NCBI GenBank assembly: GCA_024225395.1
Contig: JAAEMR010000033.1
Coordinates: forward strand, 1-61,684
Origin: Gammaproteobacteria bacterium
GTDB taxonomy: Bacteria; Pseudomonadota; Gammaproteobacteria; GCA-001735895
Length of the DNA stretch: 61,684 nt
Direction: 5' to 3'
In this document: positions 45,400 to 53,250 of the stretch, piece by piece
How positions within the stretch are numbered: position 1 is the first letter of the stretch
Layout: each line of letters opens with the position of its first letter
Made by a program: the position numbers and the translations under genes
Notes under the pieces: generated by a model
What the model was told of the DNA's origin: nothing
What the model saw: the letters and a program-made list of their open reading frames with translations, nothing else
Databases searched by the model: none

Positions 45400-46014
45400 T
45401 CAGGTTTTATATAATTCATTTCTCTGGATAAATTCTAACACAGGCTGAGGCAAACACCCCGATACAGATAGCTGCTGTTTTAACTGTCGTCTAATATCAG
45501 TCGAAGAGCAGCGATTCGGTTGCATCTCATGAAATGCAATCCGGCCAGATTTAAAATCACTTAGAGATTCATTTTTGTTTAAATAATGAGATGGGAATAC
45601 ACTCGAATCAATCTTTATATCAGGGCGGGTGCAGACAATCATATTCACCTTTTGCAGAATGCCCTGCGGATTTTTCCAGCTTAACAGGCTATTAAAAGAA
45701 TCCGCTCCCATCAACCAGCAAATAGACTGCTGTGGAAACTTTTGCGTCATAAACTGCACGGTATCAATAGCATATGACGGCCCATGCCGGTCAATTTCAC
45801 AGCTATTCAGGATTAAATCAGGGTAAGGCTGTAAAGCAAGCTCAACAAGGTGTTTACGAATTTCAGCCGAAACTTCCGGCGTTTCCCGGTGAACAGAAAT
45901 ATAACTGGGCAAAAATTCAATCGATTCAAAATTGAACGCTTCTTTTACTTCAAGCGCCAGGCTGATATGCCCTTCATGAACCGGATTAAAGGTGCCTCCA
46001 AAAAGGGCAATCAT
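45400..46014 (-). CDS. nadD: Nicotinate-nucleotide adenylyltransferase
   Basis: A 204-residue nucleotidyltransferase that makes deamido-NAD from nicotinate mononucleotide and ATP. The ATP-binding GGTFNPVHEGHISLA (with HxGH) and the C-terminal CSSTDIRRQL (SxxxxR) are intact, as is LMGADSFNSLLSWKNP. The gene group proA-nadD-rsfS-rlmH is preserved, and the 14 bases to rsfS imply a common transcript. Confidence 0.96.
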   Translation of the reverse strand: MIALFGGTFNPVHEGHISLALEVKEAFNFESIEFLPSYISVHRETPEVSAEIRKHLVELALQPYPDLILNSCEIDRHGPSYAIDTVQFMTQKFPQQSICWLMGADSFNSLLSWKNPQGILQKVNMIVCTRPDIKIDSSVFPSHYLNKNESLSDFKSGRIAFHEMQPNRCSSTDIRRQLKQQLSVSGCLPQPVLEFIQRNELYKT

Positions 46015-46056
46015 TGGTGATCAGCTAATTTGCGATTAATTGACTCAAGACCAAAT

Positions 46057-47334
46057 TTACTGACGAATGTGGCCATCACCAAACACGATATATTTCTGAG
46101 AAGTTAAACCTTCTAATCCCACCGGACCACGCGCATGAATTTTATCCGTGCTTATGCCAATTTCGGCTCCCAGACCATACTCAAAACCATCTGCAAACCG
46201 GGTTGAAGCATTAATCATCACCGAACTGGAATCAACAGTCGCCAGAAACTGACGGGCACGGGTATAATTTTCTGTCACAATACTGTCCGTATGATGTGAG
46301 CCATGCAGGTTAATATGCTCAATCGCCTGCTGCATATCATCCACCAGTCGAATCGATAATACCGGCGCCAGGTACTCAGTATCCCAGTCTTCTGCGGTAG
46401 CAGCTTTCATGTCAGCATCTATTTTTCTAGTGTTTTCACAGCCTTTTAATTCCACGCCTTTTTCACGGTAAGCTGTCACAAGTTCAGGCAATATTTTTTC
46501 AGCAACGTTTTTGGCAATCAATAAAGTTTCCATTGCATTACAAACACCATAACGATGGGTTTTAGAATTTAAAGCAATATCAAAGGCTTTTGTCAGCTCA
46601 GCCTGGTCATCAATATACACATGACAAATACCATCCAGGTGTTTAATCACCGGAATTTTAGCTTCTCTGGATACCCGTTCAATCAGACCTTTTCCACCGC
46701 GTGGAATAATCACATCGACGCTGTCACTCATGCTCAGAAGTATACCCACCGCAGCCCGGTCGGTTGTATTGATAACCTGCACGGCATGTTCCGGTAAACC
46801 TACCGACTTCAAACCGGATTGAATGCATTCGGTAATCGCCTGATTGGAATGCAGCGCTTCTTTGCCGCCCCGAAGAATCGTTGCGTTGCCAGACTTCAGG
46901 CACAACGCCGCTGCATCGATGGTTACGTTTGGACGGGACTCATAAATAATGCCAATAACACCCAGTGGTACCCTCATTTTCCCCACCTGAATACCGGAAG
47001 GACGATAATCCATATCGGTAATTTGACCAATGGGATCGGCTAATGCGGAAACCTGGCGTAAACCTTCCACCATGCCTTCAATACGTTCATCGGTTAATTC
47101 GAGTCTGTCCAGCATCGCTTCATCGAGACCATCGTTTTTTCCCTGTGCCAGGTCTTTGTCATTGGCCTGTTTGACTGCATCACGTTGAGTAATCAAGGCA
47201 TCCGCAATGGCCAGCAAGGCATCATTTTTACGCCCCGGCTCAGCATTAGCCAGAATCGAAGAAGCAGATTTTGCCTGCTCTCCCAACTGCTGCATATATT
47301 GTTCAAGACTTTGCTGATTGATGACCGCGTTCAT
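46057..47334 (-). CDS. proA: Glutamate-5-semialdehyde dehydrogenase (gamma-glutamyl phosphate reductase)
   Basis: A 425-residue NADPH-dependent reductase in proline synthesis. The catalytic cysteine is in [15 protein letters not shown], and [17 protein letters not shown] and [17 protein letters not shown] are family signatures. Its partner proB is not in the window. It lies between holA and nadD, a position seen in many gammaproteobacteria, and is likely co-transcribed. Confidence 0.96.
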   Translation of the reverse strand: MNAVINQQSLEQYMQQLGEQAKSASSILANAEPGRKNDALLAIADALITQRDAVKQANDKDLAQGKNDGLDEAMLDRLELTDERIEGMVEGLRQVSALADPIGQITDMDYRPSGIQVGKMRVPLGVIGIIYESRPNVTIDAAALCLKSGNATILRGGKEALHSNQAITECIQSGLKSVGLPEHAVQVINTTDRAAVGILLSMSDSVDVIIPRGGKGLIERVSREAKIPVIKHLDGICHVYIDDQAELTKAFDIALNSKTHRYGVCNAMETLLIAKNVAEKILPELVTAYREKGVELKGCENTRKIDADMKAATAEDWDTEYLAPVLSIRLVDDMQQAIEHINLHGSHHTDSIVTENYTRARQFLATVDSSSVMINASTRFADGFEYGLGAEIGISTDKIHARGPVGLEGLTSQKYIVFGDGHIRQ

Positions 47335-47380
47335 GCTTTTTACTCGTTACAAATTAATAGATTTCAACTGAAATTTAACT

Positions 47381-48409
47381 TCAGCTATAAGACAGACTAT
47401 GCACGTCAGCTAGACCTGAGAAAGAATTCACAAGTTGCTGGAGTGTTAACCAGTCTGCGTCAACATATAAAGGTTGCTGTTGCCCTTTATTAATGCGATC
47501 TAATGTAGCACAGCTTTGTAAAAATCGCTCTATCCGGGAATAAGAAAGACGAGATAATGCGCTGCTGTACAGACGTTGTTTACTTTTCCATATACGCAAT
47601 GATTGCCAGGTTGATGCATTGAGTTGATTATTTTGCTGTGCCTGTTTTAACTGAAGTAACACTTCAATCGCACTTTGCAATGCATACAAAATTTGAATGG
47701 GCTGAATACCCTCCTGTCGCAAACCCTGTAATATTTTCACCGCTCGAGCCGGTTTACCGGCCAGGCAGGCATCCACCAGAAGAAAATGGGTGTATCGTGA
47801 ACTACGGGAAATACTCTGATTTATCTGTTCAAGATTGAGCGCTGCATTCGGTTCAAATGCCAGGGCCAGCTTCTCCAGCTCCTGATCTGTTGCCAGTAAA
47901 TTCCCTTCGGTTAAATCAGCCAGATACATGGCGGCCTGATGATCCAGACTAATCCCCTTTGACAGCGCCCGCTGACTAGTCCATCCAGCCAGTTCATTAG
48001 GGTAAACCGGTTTTAGTTCTATAGATTCACCCGCTTTATTAATCTTCTTTAACCAGGCACTATTTTTTGTGGCCATATCGAGCTTTGGCATGACCAGAAT
48101 AAAAACAGTATCTTCAGGTAAAAGCTCGCAGATCTGACCAATAAATTTAGCTCCTACCTGCCCGGGTTTGTTACTGGAAAAGCGAATCACATGGCATTTT
48201 TTCTCACTAAAAAGAGAAAGACTCTGACTATCTTCAAGCAAACCATTCCAGTCAAAGCCAGCTTCAACCTGATGACTGATTATTTCTTCAAAACCGGATT
48301 CCTTCAGAGCTTTGCGCGCGGCATCCAGCCAGTCCCTGACTAATAGCGGTTCATCACTGGACAACAAATAAACAGGAGCGGCTGAAGATTTTAACGATGC
48401 AGGTAACAT
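47381..48409 (-). CDS. holA: DNA polymerase III delta subunit
   Basis: A 342-residue clamp-loader delta subunit, which opens the beta sliding clamp. The N-terminal PVYLLSSDEPLLVRDWLDAARKAL and the FSEKKCHVIRF and GNLLATDQELEKLAL segments match HolA; no Walker motif is expected. In most gammaproteobacteria holA follows leuS-lptE directly, but here a regulatory RNA and four accessory genes come between lptE (53956) and holA. Confidence 0.93.
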   Translation of the reverse strand: MLPASLKSSAAPVYLLSSDEPLLVRDWLDAARKALKESGFEEIISHQVEAGFDWNGLLEDSQSLSLFSEKKCHVIRFSSNKPGQVGAKFIGQICELLPEDTVFILVMPKLDMATKNSAWLKKINKAGESIELKPVYPNELAGWTSQRALSKGISLDHQAAMYLADLTEGNLLATDQELEKLALAFEPNAALNLEQINQSISRSSRYTHFLLVDACLAGKPARAVKILQGLRQEGIQPIQILYALQSAIEVLLQLKQAQQNNQLNASTWQSLRIWKSKQRLYSSALSRLSYSRIERFLQSCATLDRINKGQQQPLYVDADWLTLQQLVNSFSGLADVHSLSYS

Positions 48410-48525
48410 AAATAGAGTTACAACAAATAGCAGAATGCTAACACATAGACGAGCTGGAATGAGCCTTCATCTTTGTAGATTATAAAATGGCAGCATAATT
48501 AATTTGTGAAAAGAAGCCAGAAAAG

Positions 48526-48556
48526 AAAAAACCCTCAACCATTGCTGGTTGAGGGT
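48526..48556 (-). terminator. Intrinsic terminator of the candidate sRNA
   Basis: A perfect 10-base stem (ACCCTCAACC 48531-48540, GGTTGAGGGT 48547-48556) with a 6-base loop is followed on the minus strand by thymines (adenines at 48526-48530). It lies 117 bases before holA, so it terminates something that is not holA, supporting a separate small transcript. Confidence 0.93.
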
Positions 48557-48693
48557 CTAATAATCTGCTGGCAATCCCTTTAGCGTGCATCCTGCAAGGC
48601 TTCCATCCTAAACGTGATAACCTGCTAATCGCTTGTCCAGCTATAGGCTATCCCCTAACTCACGTATTCCTTTGTCTAACTCCCTTTGGACAC
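48526..48693 (-). ncRNA. Candidate CsrB/RsmY/RsmZ-type regulatory RNA
   Basis: About 168 bases with no coding frame. Eight GGA motifs occur on the minus strand (plus-strand TCC at 48575, 48590, 48602, 48606, 48636, 48651, 48668 and 48681), where about two would be expected. Several lie in loops: TGCA-GGA-TGCA (48586-48596), TAGG-GGATAG-CCTA (48644-48657), and TGTC...GACA around AGGGAG. ACGTGA (minus strand, 48660-48665) can pair with TCACGT (48612-48617), enclosing the central part. Such RNAs titrate CsrA/RsmA. The 5' end near 48693 is inferred from TATTAT at 48700-48705. It ends in a strong terminator and has a GacA-like box upstream. Confidence 0.72.
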
Positions 48694-48748
48694 CCTTCAA
48701 TAATACCCCGATTAAATAATTTTCATATCAGCATATAACGATTTATTT

Positions 48749-48766
48749 TGTAGGAAAAATCTTACA
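48749..48766. promoter_or_regulatory. GacA-box-like site (TGTAGG-N6-CTTACA)
   Basis: An 18-base near-palindrome, TGTAGGAAAAATCTTACA, matches the upstream activating sequence known for GacA targets (TGTAAG-N6-CTTACA) at 11 of 12 positions. Its centre is about 64 bases upstream of the inferred sRNA start, similar to the spacing at rsmY and rsmZ in Pseudomonas. A recognisable -35 box is missing, as expected for an activator-dependent promoter. It lies just downstream of the permease stop codon. Confidence 0.72.
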
Positions 48767-48807
48767 CTGTGTCATCAAAATAAGTTTATTTTTCACCTGC
48801 CCGGGGG

Positions 48808-50019
48808 TTAGATATCTCTTAAACCATCTGATGGCTCAATGCGAGAAGCTCTTATCCCCCCCAGAATAGCGGCTGTTGCGGCAACAAACATCGTCAGACC
48901 TAAAGCCCAGAAAAAATGCTGAGGCAGCAGGTAACAGATGACCTGCTCAATTTCCAGATTCGGTGCCAGTAATTGATTAATGGTTTGTTCGGCAACCAGG
49001 TAAATTAACACCGCCAGTAACCAGCCCAGCAAACCGGTATACATGGATTGTAATACCGGAAATAAAATGATTTTCCCTCCCTGAAACCCCACCAGCCGAA
49101 GAATACTTAATTCTTTTCGCTTGCGATCAACATTGGCCCACAGACTAGCTCCGAGAGAAAACGAGAACCCTACAGCTCCGACGCAGGCTATTATCCAGAA
49201 AATAATACTCAGATTTTGATCGATAGATTGAACCGTTTTTATTTCGGCAATATTGGCTTTAACATTGATGCCTTCCTGTTCCAGCTCATTGACCAGCTTT
49301 TCCACATTTCCAATCGATCGGGCGTACATTCTGAACGATGGATAAACTCTTAACGCTTCAGTATTAACATTTCCACTCCAGTTCAATTCAGCTACTGCTC
49401 GCCCATCTTTAAAGCTTTCTGTGGCCAGTAATAAATCCAGGCTAACAAACGCAACATTACGACTCATAACATGTGCCGGAGCAACATCGATAACCTGCAG
49501 GTCAATATGAACACGTTCTCTTTTACCTTTAAACTGCCGCACCAGGCTCCCGTCAATTCGGTCTCCCTGCTCGATATTTAATTTATTAGCGATAGTGTCA
49601 CTTAAAATGACCTGGTAAAAACCTTGCGGTTTTGTTTCCAGGTCTTTAAGTAGCGGGTCGTTAGCAGCTGTGGCAAACAACTCGGTGGAATATATACGCC
49701 CGGCTTTATCACTTTTGAGTTGAATCGTTGCTGCTAAGGAACGGGTCTTTGGAATTATAAACGCAATATCTTTTCGCCCGGCATATTCATCAAACCATGT
49801 CTGCTCATAACGACCGCTACCAACAGCTCGAATTTCTCTATTCGAGGGATTTTCAATCAATCCGGTAATCATCGAGCTGACAATACCAAATTTCAGACCG
49901 AACAGAATCATCATGGGAGCCAGCACAGAAGCGAGGGCCAGCACAAAACAACCGGACATTCTCCATTCGTGACTGTAATCTCTGAAACTTAAACTGATGA
50001 TTTTATTAAACTGATTCAT
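48808..50019 (-). CDS. FtsX/MacB-like ABC permease (TagS-like candidate)
   Basis: A 403-residue permease with the MacB/LolCE/FtsX layout: one transmembrane helix near the N-terminus (about 22-45), a periplasmic domain of roughly 220 residues, and three helices at the C-terminus (about 275-300, 325-345 and 370-392). The ending ILGGIRASRIEPSDGLRDI matches the PxxxLR coupling tail of this superfamily. With the ABC ATPase upstream it should form a mechanotransmission-type complex rather than a classical importer. The vWA partner nearby suggests TagS, but the family also includes LolC/E and others. A repeat element lies between it and the ATPase gene. Confidence 0.8.
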   Translation of the reverse strand: MNQFNKIISLSFRDYSHEWRMSGCFVLALASVLAPMMILFGLKFGIVSSMITGLIENPSNREIRAVGSGRYEQTWFDEYAGRKDIAFIIPKTRSLAATIQLKSDKAGRIYSTELFATAANDPLLKDLETKPQGFYQVILSDTIANKLNIEQGDRIDGSLVRQFKGKRERVHIDLQVIDVAPAHVMSRNVAFVSLDLLLATESFKDGRAVAELNWSGNVNTEALRVYPSFRMYARSIGNVEKLVNELEQEGINVKANIAEIKTVQSIDQNLSIIFWIIACVGAVGFSFSLGASLWANVDRKRKELSILRLVGFQGGKIILFPVLQSMYTGLLGWLLAVLIYLVAEQTINQLLAPNLEIEQVICYLLPQHFFWALGLTMFVAATAAILGGIRASRIEPSDGLRDI

Positions 50020-50048
50020 ACAGACTCTTATTCATTAGACATAAAATA

Positions 50049-50180
50049 TTCACCGCGAAGCTCACGAAAGACACGCAGAAAAAATTAACTGAGTAATTGC
50101 GACATTTTTTACTTTAGGTAAAAATCACTCAACTGATACGCTTAAAAAGCCTTCGTGATCTTCGTGTACTTCGTGGTGAA
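50049..50180. repeat. CACGAAG-type inverted repeat element, copy 4
   Basis: A 132-base element with ends TTCACCGCGAAGCTCACGAA and (right) CTTCGTGTACTTCGTGGTGAA after a further CTTCGTGAT. It lies between the permease and ATPase genes, which would otherwise be adjacent, so it may form structure in the shared transcript or interrupt it. Confidence 0.82.
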
Positions 50181-50200
50181 AAAAATTAAAGAGATAATTA

Positions 50201-50926
50201 CTAGTCTCTAAAAGTTGACTGGTAAATATTACCATTTTCAACCACTTCAGCTTCCTGGTGCAAACTGCGTAAATCCATTTTATACACATGAGCCCAGTCA
50301 TGGCTGGCCGTAATCATGGTTATCTTCAAGCCTTTCACCAGCTCCATCACAACTGCCATGATTTTCCTGGCCGTAATCGGGTCAAGAGAAGCGGTGGGTT
50401 CATCGGCCAGTAAAATAGAGGGGCGATGAGATATCGCCCGAGTAAAAGCGACTCGCTGACGTTCACCCGCCGATAATAACCCGGGAAGTTTATCCAGCTG
50501 GCGATGTATGCCCATCACTCTGGCAATTGAGTGGGTAGAGTCATCTTCCGGCATATTCATTAATTTCCGTGGTAATTCTATATTTTCACGGACGGTTAGA
50601 TAAGGTAATAAACCACCCTGTTGAAGCACATAACCAATATGCTGCTTGCGTATTTTGGCCAGCACATTCTGTTTTTTCTTTTTCCACAATGTATCGATGT
50701 TGAAAGTATCATCACCTTGCGGAGACAGGTTAAATTCATCTGCAGCATCGGGATGCAGGGCAAGCGCCAACATATCCAGCAAGGTACTTTTACCACAACC
50801 ACTATGACCGACTAAAGCCACATTTTCCTGAGCTTTAATTTCAACAGATGGTACTTGCAAGCGAAAACCTGCTCCATCTAAGACGCGAGATTTCACTACA
50901 TTTTTGAGTGAATAAATAACCGACAT
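50201..50926 (-). CDS. ABC transporter ATP-binding protein (LolD/MacB-type, TagT-like candidate)
   Basis: A 241-residue ATPase. Walker A is GHSGCGKSTLL, the Q-loop follows in VLQQGGLLPYLTVREN, the signature is LSAGERQRV (A and E replace the usual G and Q of LSGGQ), Walker B is ILLADEPTASLD, and the switch histidine is in ITASHDW. Complete and probably active. The MacB/LolD subclass pairs with FtsX-like permeases, here encoded downstream. Repeat copies 4 and 5 lie on each side. With the vWA protein it resembles TagT of the TagQRST-PpkA pathway. Confidence 0.86.
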   Translation of the reverse strand: MSVIYSLKNVVKSRVLDGAGFRLQVPSVEIKAQENVALVGHSGCGKSTLLDMLALALHPDAADEFNLSPQGDDTFNIDTLWKKKKQNVLAKIRKQHIGYVLQQGGLLPYLTVRENIELPRKLMNMPEDDSTHSIARVMGIHRQLDKLPGLLSAGERQRVAFTRAISHRPSILLADEPTASLDPITARKIMAVVMELVKGLKITMITASHDWAHVYKMDLRSLHQEAEVVENGNIYQSTFRD

Positions 50927-50966
50927 GGTAAAAAGAATTAAGACGAAAAAATAAAAAACCTAACTA

Positions 50967-51142
50967 TTCACCACGAAGCCCACGAACGCCTACACGGATG
51001 TAGGTAGTTAGAGCAACGCAGGAGCAGTTGCCGAGGGCACGAGGTAGAAAATTTATAGGAACAAGACATTTATATACATTAAGTAACGGATAATTAATTC
51101 AAGAAAACACTTTGAAAATTTACTTCGTGCCTTCGTGGTGAA
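50967..51142. repeat. CACGAAG-type inverted repeat element, copy 5
   Basis: A 176-base element with ends TTCACCACGAAGCCCACGAA and CTTCGTGCCTTCGTGGTGAA (reverse complement of the left end apart from the central bases). It is longer because of a GC-richer insert at about 50990-51050 that contains the hairpin CCTACA-CGGA-TGTAGG; similar sequence flanks copy 1. It separates the ATPase and vWA genes. Confidence 0.82.
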
Positions 51143-51169
51143 TGATTAAAATAGATTATCGAGTTAAAA

Positions 51170-53245
51170 TCAGGGCAGCAAATCCAGCACCACAGGAAAC
51201 ATTGAATTACCATTGACCGAACCACCACCGGGCGTGACCCACAGATCAGTATGATCATGCAATGCCTGGTAATAATTGATTTTACTTTCAAGTCTGTGCA
51301 TAAATTCAATCTGTTCTTTAGCAGACCACTCTTCCCAGCTGGCCAGGCTTAAATTCATCACTTCACCGGTGTATGGCAAGTCATCTATATATTCACGCAT
51401 ATAGCCCAGATCAGCCAGGTTGCCGTCTTCGACAGAAATATTTCCTGCTACTGAAGCAGGATCACGACTGACAGATGCCGCGAGACTCTTCAGGTCATTT
51501 AAAAAGCCGGCAGGTGTTAACACGCCCTCTTCCGCCAGCTCAAGAACTTGCTGCATAACTGCTTTCAAATCCGATAACTGATCACGAGTCAGTAACACTC
51601 GAACATCCACTAAAGATTTTTCCGGATCATTGAAGTCACGGTCAACCATCCATGCGTCAAACACTTTCGGCAATGGCTCGCCCGCTTCCTTTTGCAAATA
51701 ACGCATTCTTAATGCATTGCCCAGCTTGGCGACCCGGGTCTGTAATTTTTCCAGTTGTGTGTTTTCTACTGGTTTCGGCTCAGGTTCTGCTATTGAAGCA
51801 GGTTCAGGCATTGCTATAGCAGTCGGCTGAGGAGTGATTTCTTGCTGTGACCCGGGAATAGGAATAGGTAAAACTCCATTAGTGGTAGCCAGAACCTGCT
51901 GAGTAATCTGGTTAGCCAATACTTCCAGCACATTTCCAAACTCGTCGACTTTGCCCAGTTCGACACCGTAGTAAAAATCACCTATACCCGGATACAGAGA
52001 AATTTCCTTATAACGTTTCTCGGCCCGATCATGATCAGCTGCAGGGGAATCAGATCGTAAATGTAATACCCAGATAGAAATCCCTTTGTCATAGGCCAGT
52101 TGTTGCAAAGCCTTGGCACTTAACCCGGTAGAGCTCAGTGAATCATGACTCTCACGAGGACCGGCATCAGTAATTAATACCACATAACGCGCATCAAAAT
52201 CTTCCCAGTTTGTATTTTCTATAGCGGCTTTAATTCCAGCGTAGGCATCTTCCCGGTAATCACGACTGGACACGGCGGAAGGTTCAAGAGTATCCACCCG
52301 GGAGAAAAATTCTATTGAATCAGATCCCTGATCAAGGTTAACGAAAGTACGGGTCAGGTAACCCAGCTCAGGAACCTGCCCAAGGTTATCGCGAAACGCA
52401 GTCAACCCAAAATTAACCTGATTATCAAGACCCTGCCTGGTGATAGAACCGTAGACTTTACGCACGGCTTCACGCGTCCGATCAATATAAGGCCCCATTG
52501 AAACGGTAGAGTCTATAACGAAATGAATACCGCTACGGTATTGACGCGCAGTAGTTTCTGTATCTACTACCTGAACCGGCTGATCTAGCTGTGAAGGCCG
52601 GGGCTGGGGCTGCTGCGGCGGCTGACTATTTATCTCCAGTCCATCGCTCAACGGCACACTGGCTATTTGCAATAGCCGGGCCTGTTCATTTCCCAGGTAA
52701 ACGTCTTCATGCTGCTTAATTGGAACCAGATAGAAATTAGTGTGAATATCGACATGAGCTTCGGGCTGAATGGCGATTACCGGGTTATTTTCAATCTCTT
52801 CATCGTTCACCAGTTTTTGATACAGACTGGCATAAGCTTCCTGATCATTATCATCAACCATTTTCTGCAAAGAGGATTTTTCTCCAAACATCAATACCCG
52901 TTGCGTATCCTGAGGATCTTTAAACGAAACGGTTAATGCCTGATTCCACACGATGGTCTTATCTTCAGGGATCCAGCCGGATGTTTTACCAAAACTGTCA
53001 TGCCCGATCTTTAACCAGTTATCCTGTTGCTGATAAACATAAAATACACTAAACGGGATAACATCTTCTGCCGTTGATTGCTGATCAGGCTTGCTATAAA
53101 GCCTGGCATCAGGAACACTCAACACACGTTTAAACAGAGTTCTTTTACCCTCCATTAACAACGGTTTATCCAGTGCCCAGCTATTAGCTGAAAACAATAA
53201 TAAGCCGATAAGTATCAGGCGAAAAAACAGGGAGTTCATAAACAT
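51170..53245 (-). CDS. Exported SH3-like/von Willebrand A domain protein (PpkA-vWA-like)
   Basis: A 691-residue secreted or periplasmic protein. A signal peptide ends near SWA-LDK (about 24). An SH3-like domain follows (about 38-98; LYSKP...WLKIG...SGWI), then a helical stretch and a proline/glutamine linker (207-225). The vWA domain starts at about 238, with the MIDAS DSTVS at 245-249 and later FGLTAFRD and LITDAGPRE. A second linker and a helical C-terminal domain (about 500-691) end the protein. The vWA resembles, from memory, that of PpkA, but no kinase domain is present. The start may be the third codon (53239), which has a CCGGA ribosome site. Confidence 0.82.
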   Translation of the reverse strand: MFMNSLFFRLILIGLLLFSANSWALDKPLLMEGKRTLFKRVLSVPDARLYSKPDQQSTAEDVIPFSVFYVYQQQDNWLKIGHDSFGKTSGWIPEDKTIVWNQALTVSFKDPQDTQRVLMFGEKSSLQKMVDDNDQEAYASLYQKLVNDEEIENNPVIAIQPEAHVDIHTNFYLVPIKQHEDVYLGNEQARLLQIASVPLSDGLEINSQPPQQPQPRPSQLDQPVQVVDTETTARQYRSGIHFVIDSTVSMGPYIDRTREAVRKVYGSITRQGLDNQVNFGLTAFRDNLGQVPELGYLTRTFVNLDQGSDSIEFFSRVDTLEPSAVSSRDYREDAYAGIKAAIENTNWEDFDARYVVLITDAGPRESHDSLSSTGLSAKALQQLAYDKGISIWVLHLRSDSPAADHDRAEKRYKEISLYPGIGDFYYGVELGKVDEFGNVLEVLANQITQQVLATTNGVLPIPIPGSQQEITPQPTAIAMPEPASIAEPEPKPVENTQLEKLQTRVAKLGNALRMRYLQKEAGEPLPKVFDAWMVDRDFNDPEKSLVDVRVLLTRDQLSDLKAVMQQVLELAEEGVLTPAGFLNDLKSLAASVSRDPASVAGNISVEDGNLADLGYMREYIDDLPYTGEVMNLSLASWEEWSAKEQIEFMHRLESKINYYQALHDHTDLWVTPGGGSVNGNSMFPVVLDLLP

Positions 53246-53250
53246 TCCGG

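Noticed and set aside
15092-51142. CRISPR array or insertion sequence as explanation for the CACGAAG repeats
   Set aside because: The copies are dispersed, not regularly spaced with unique spacers, and no transposase frame is present.
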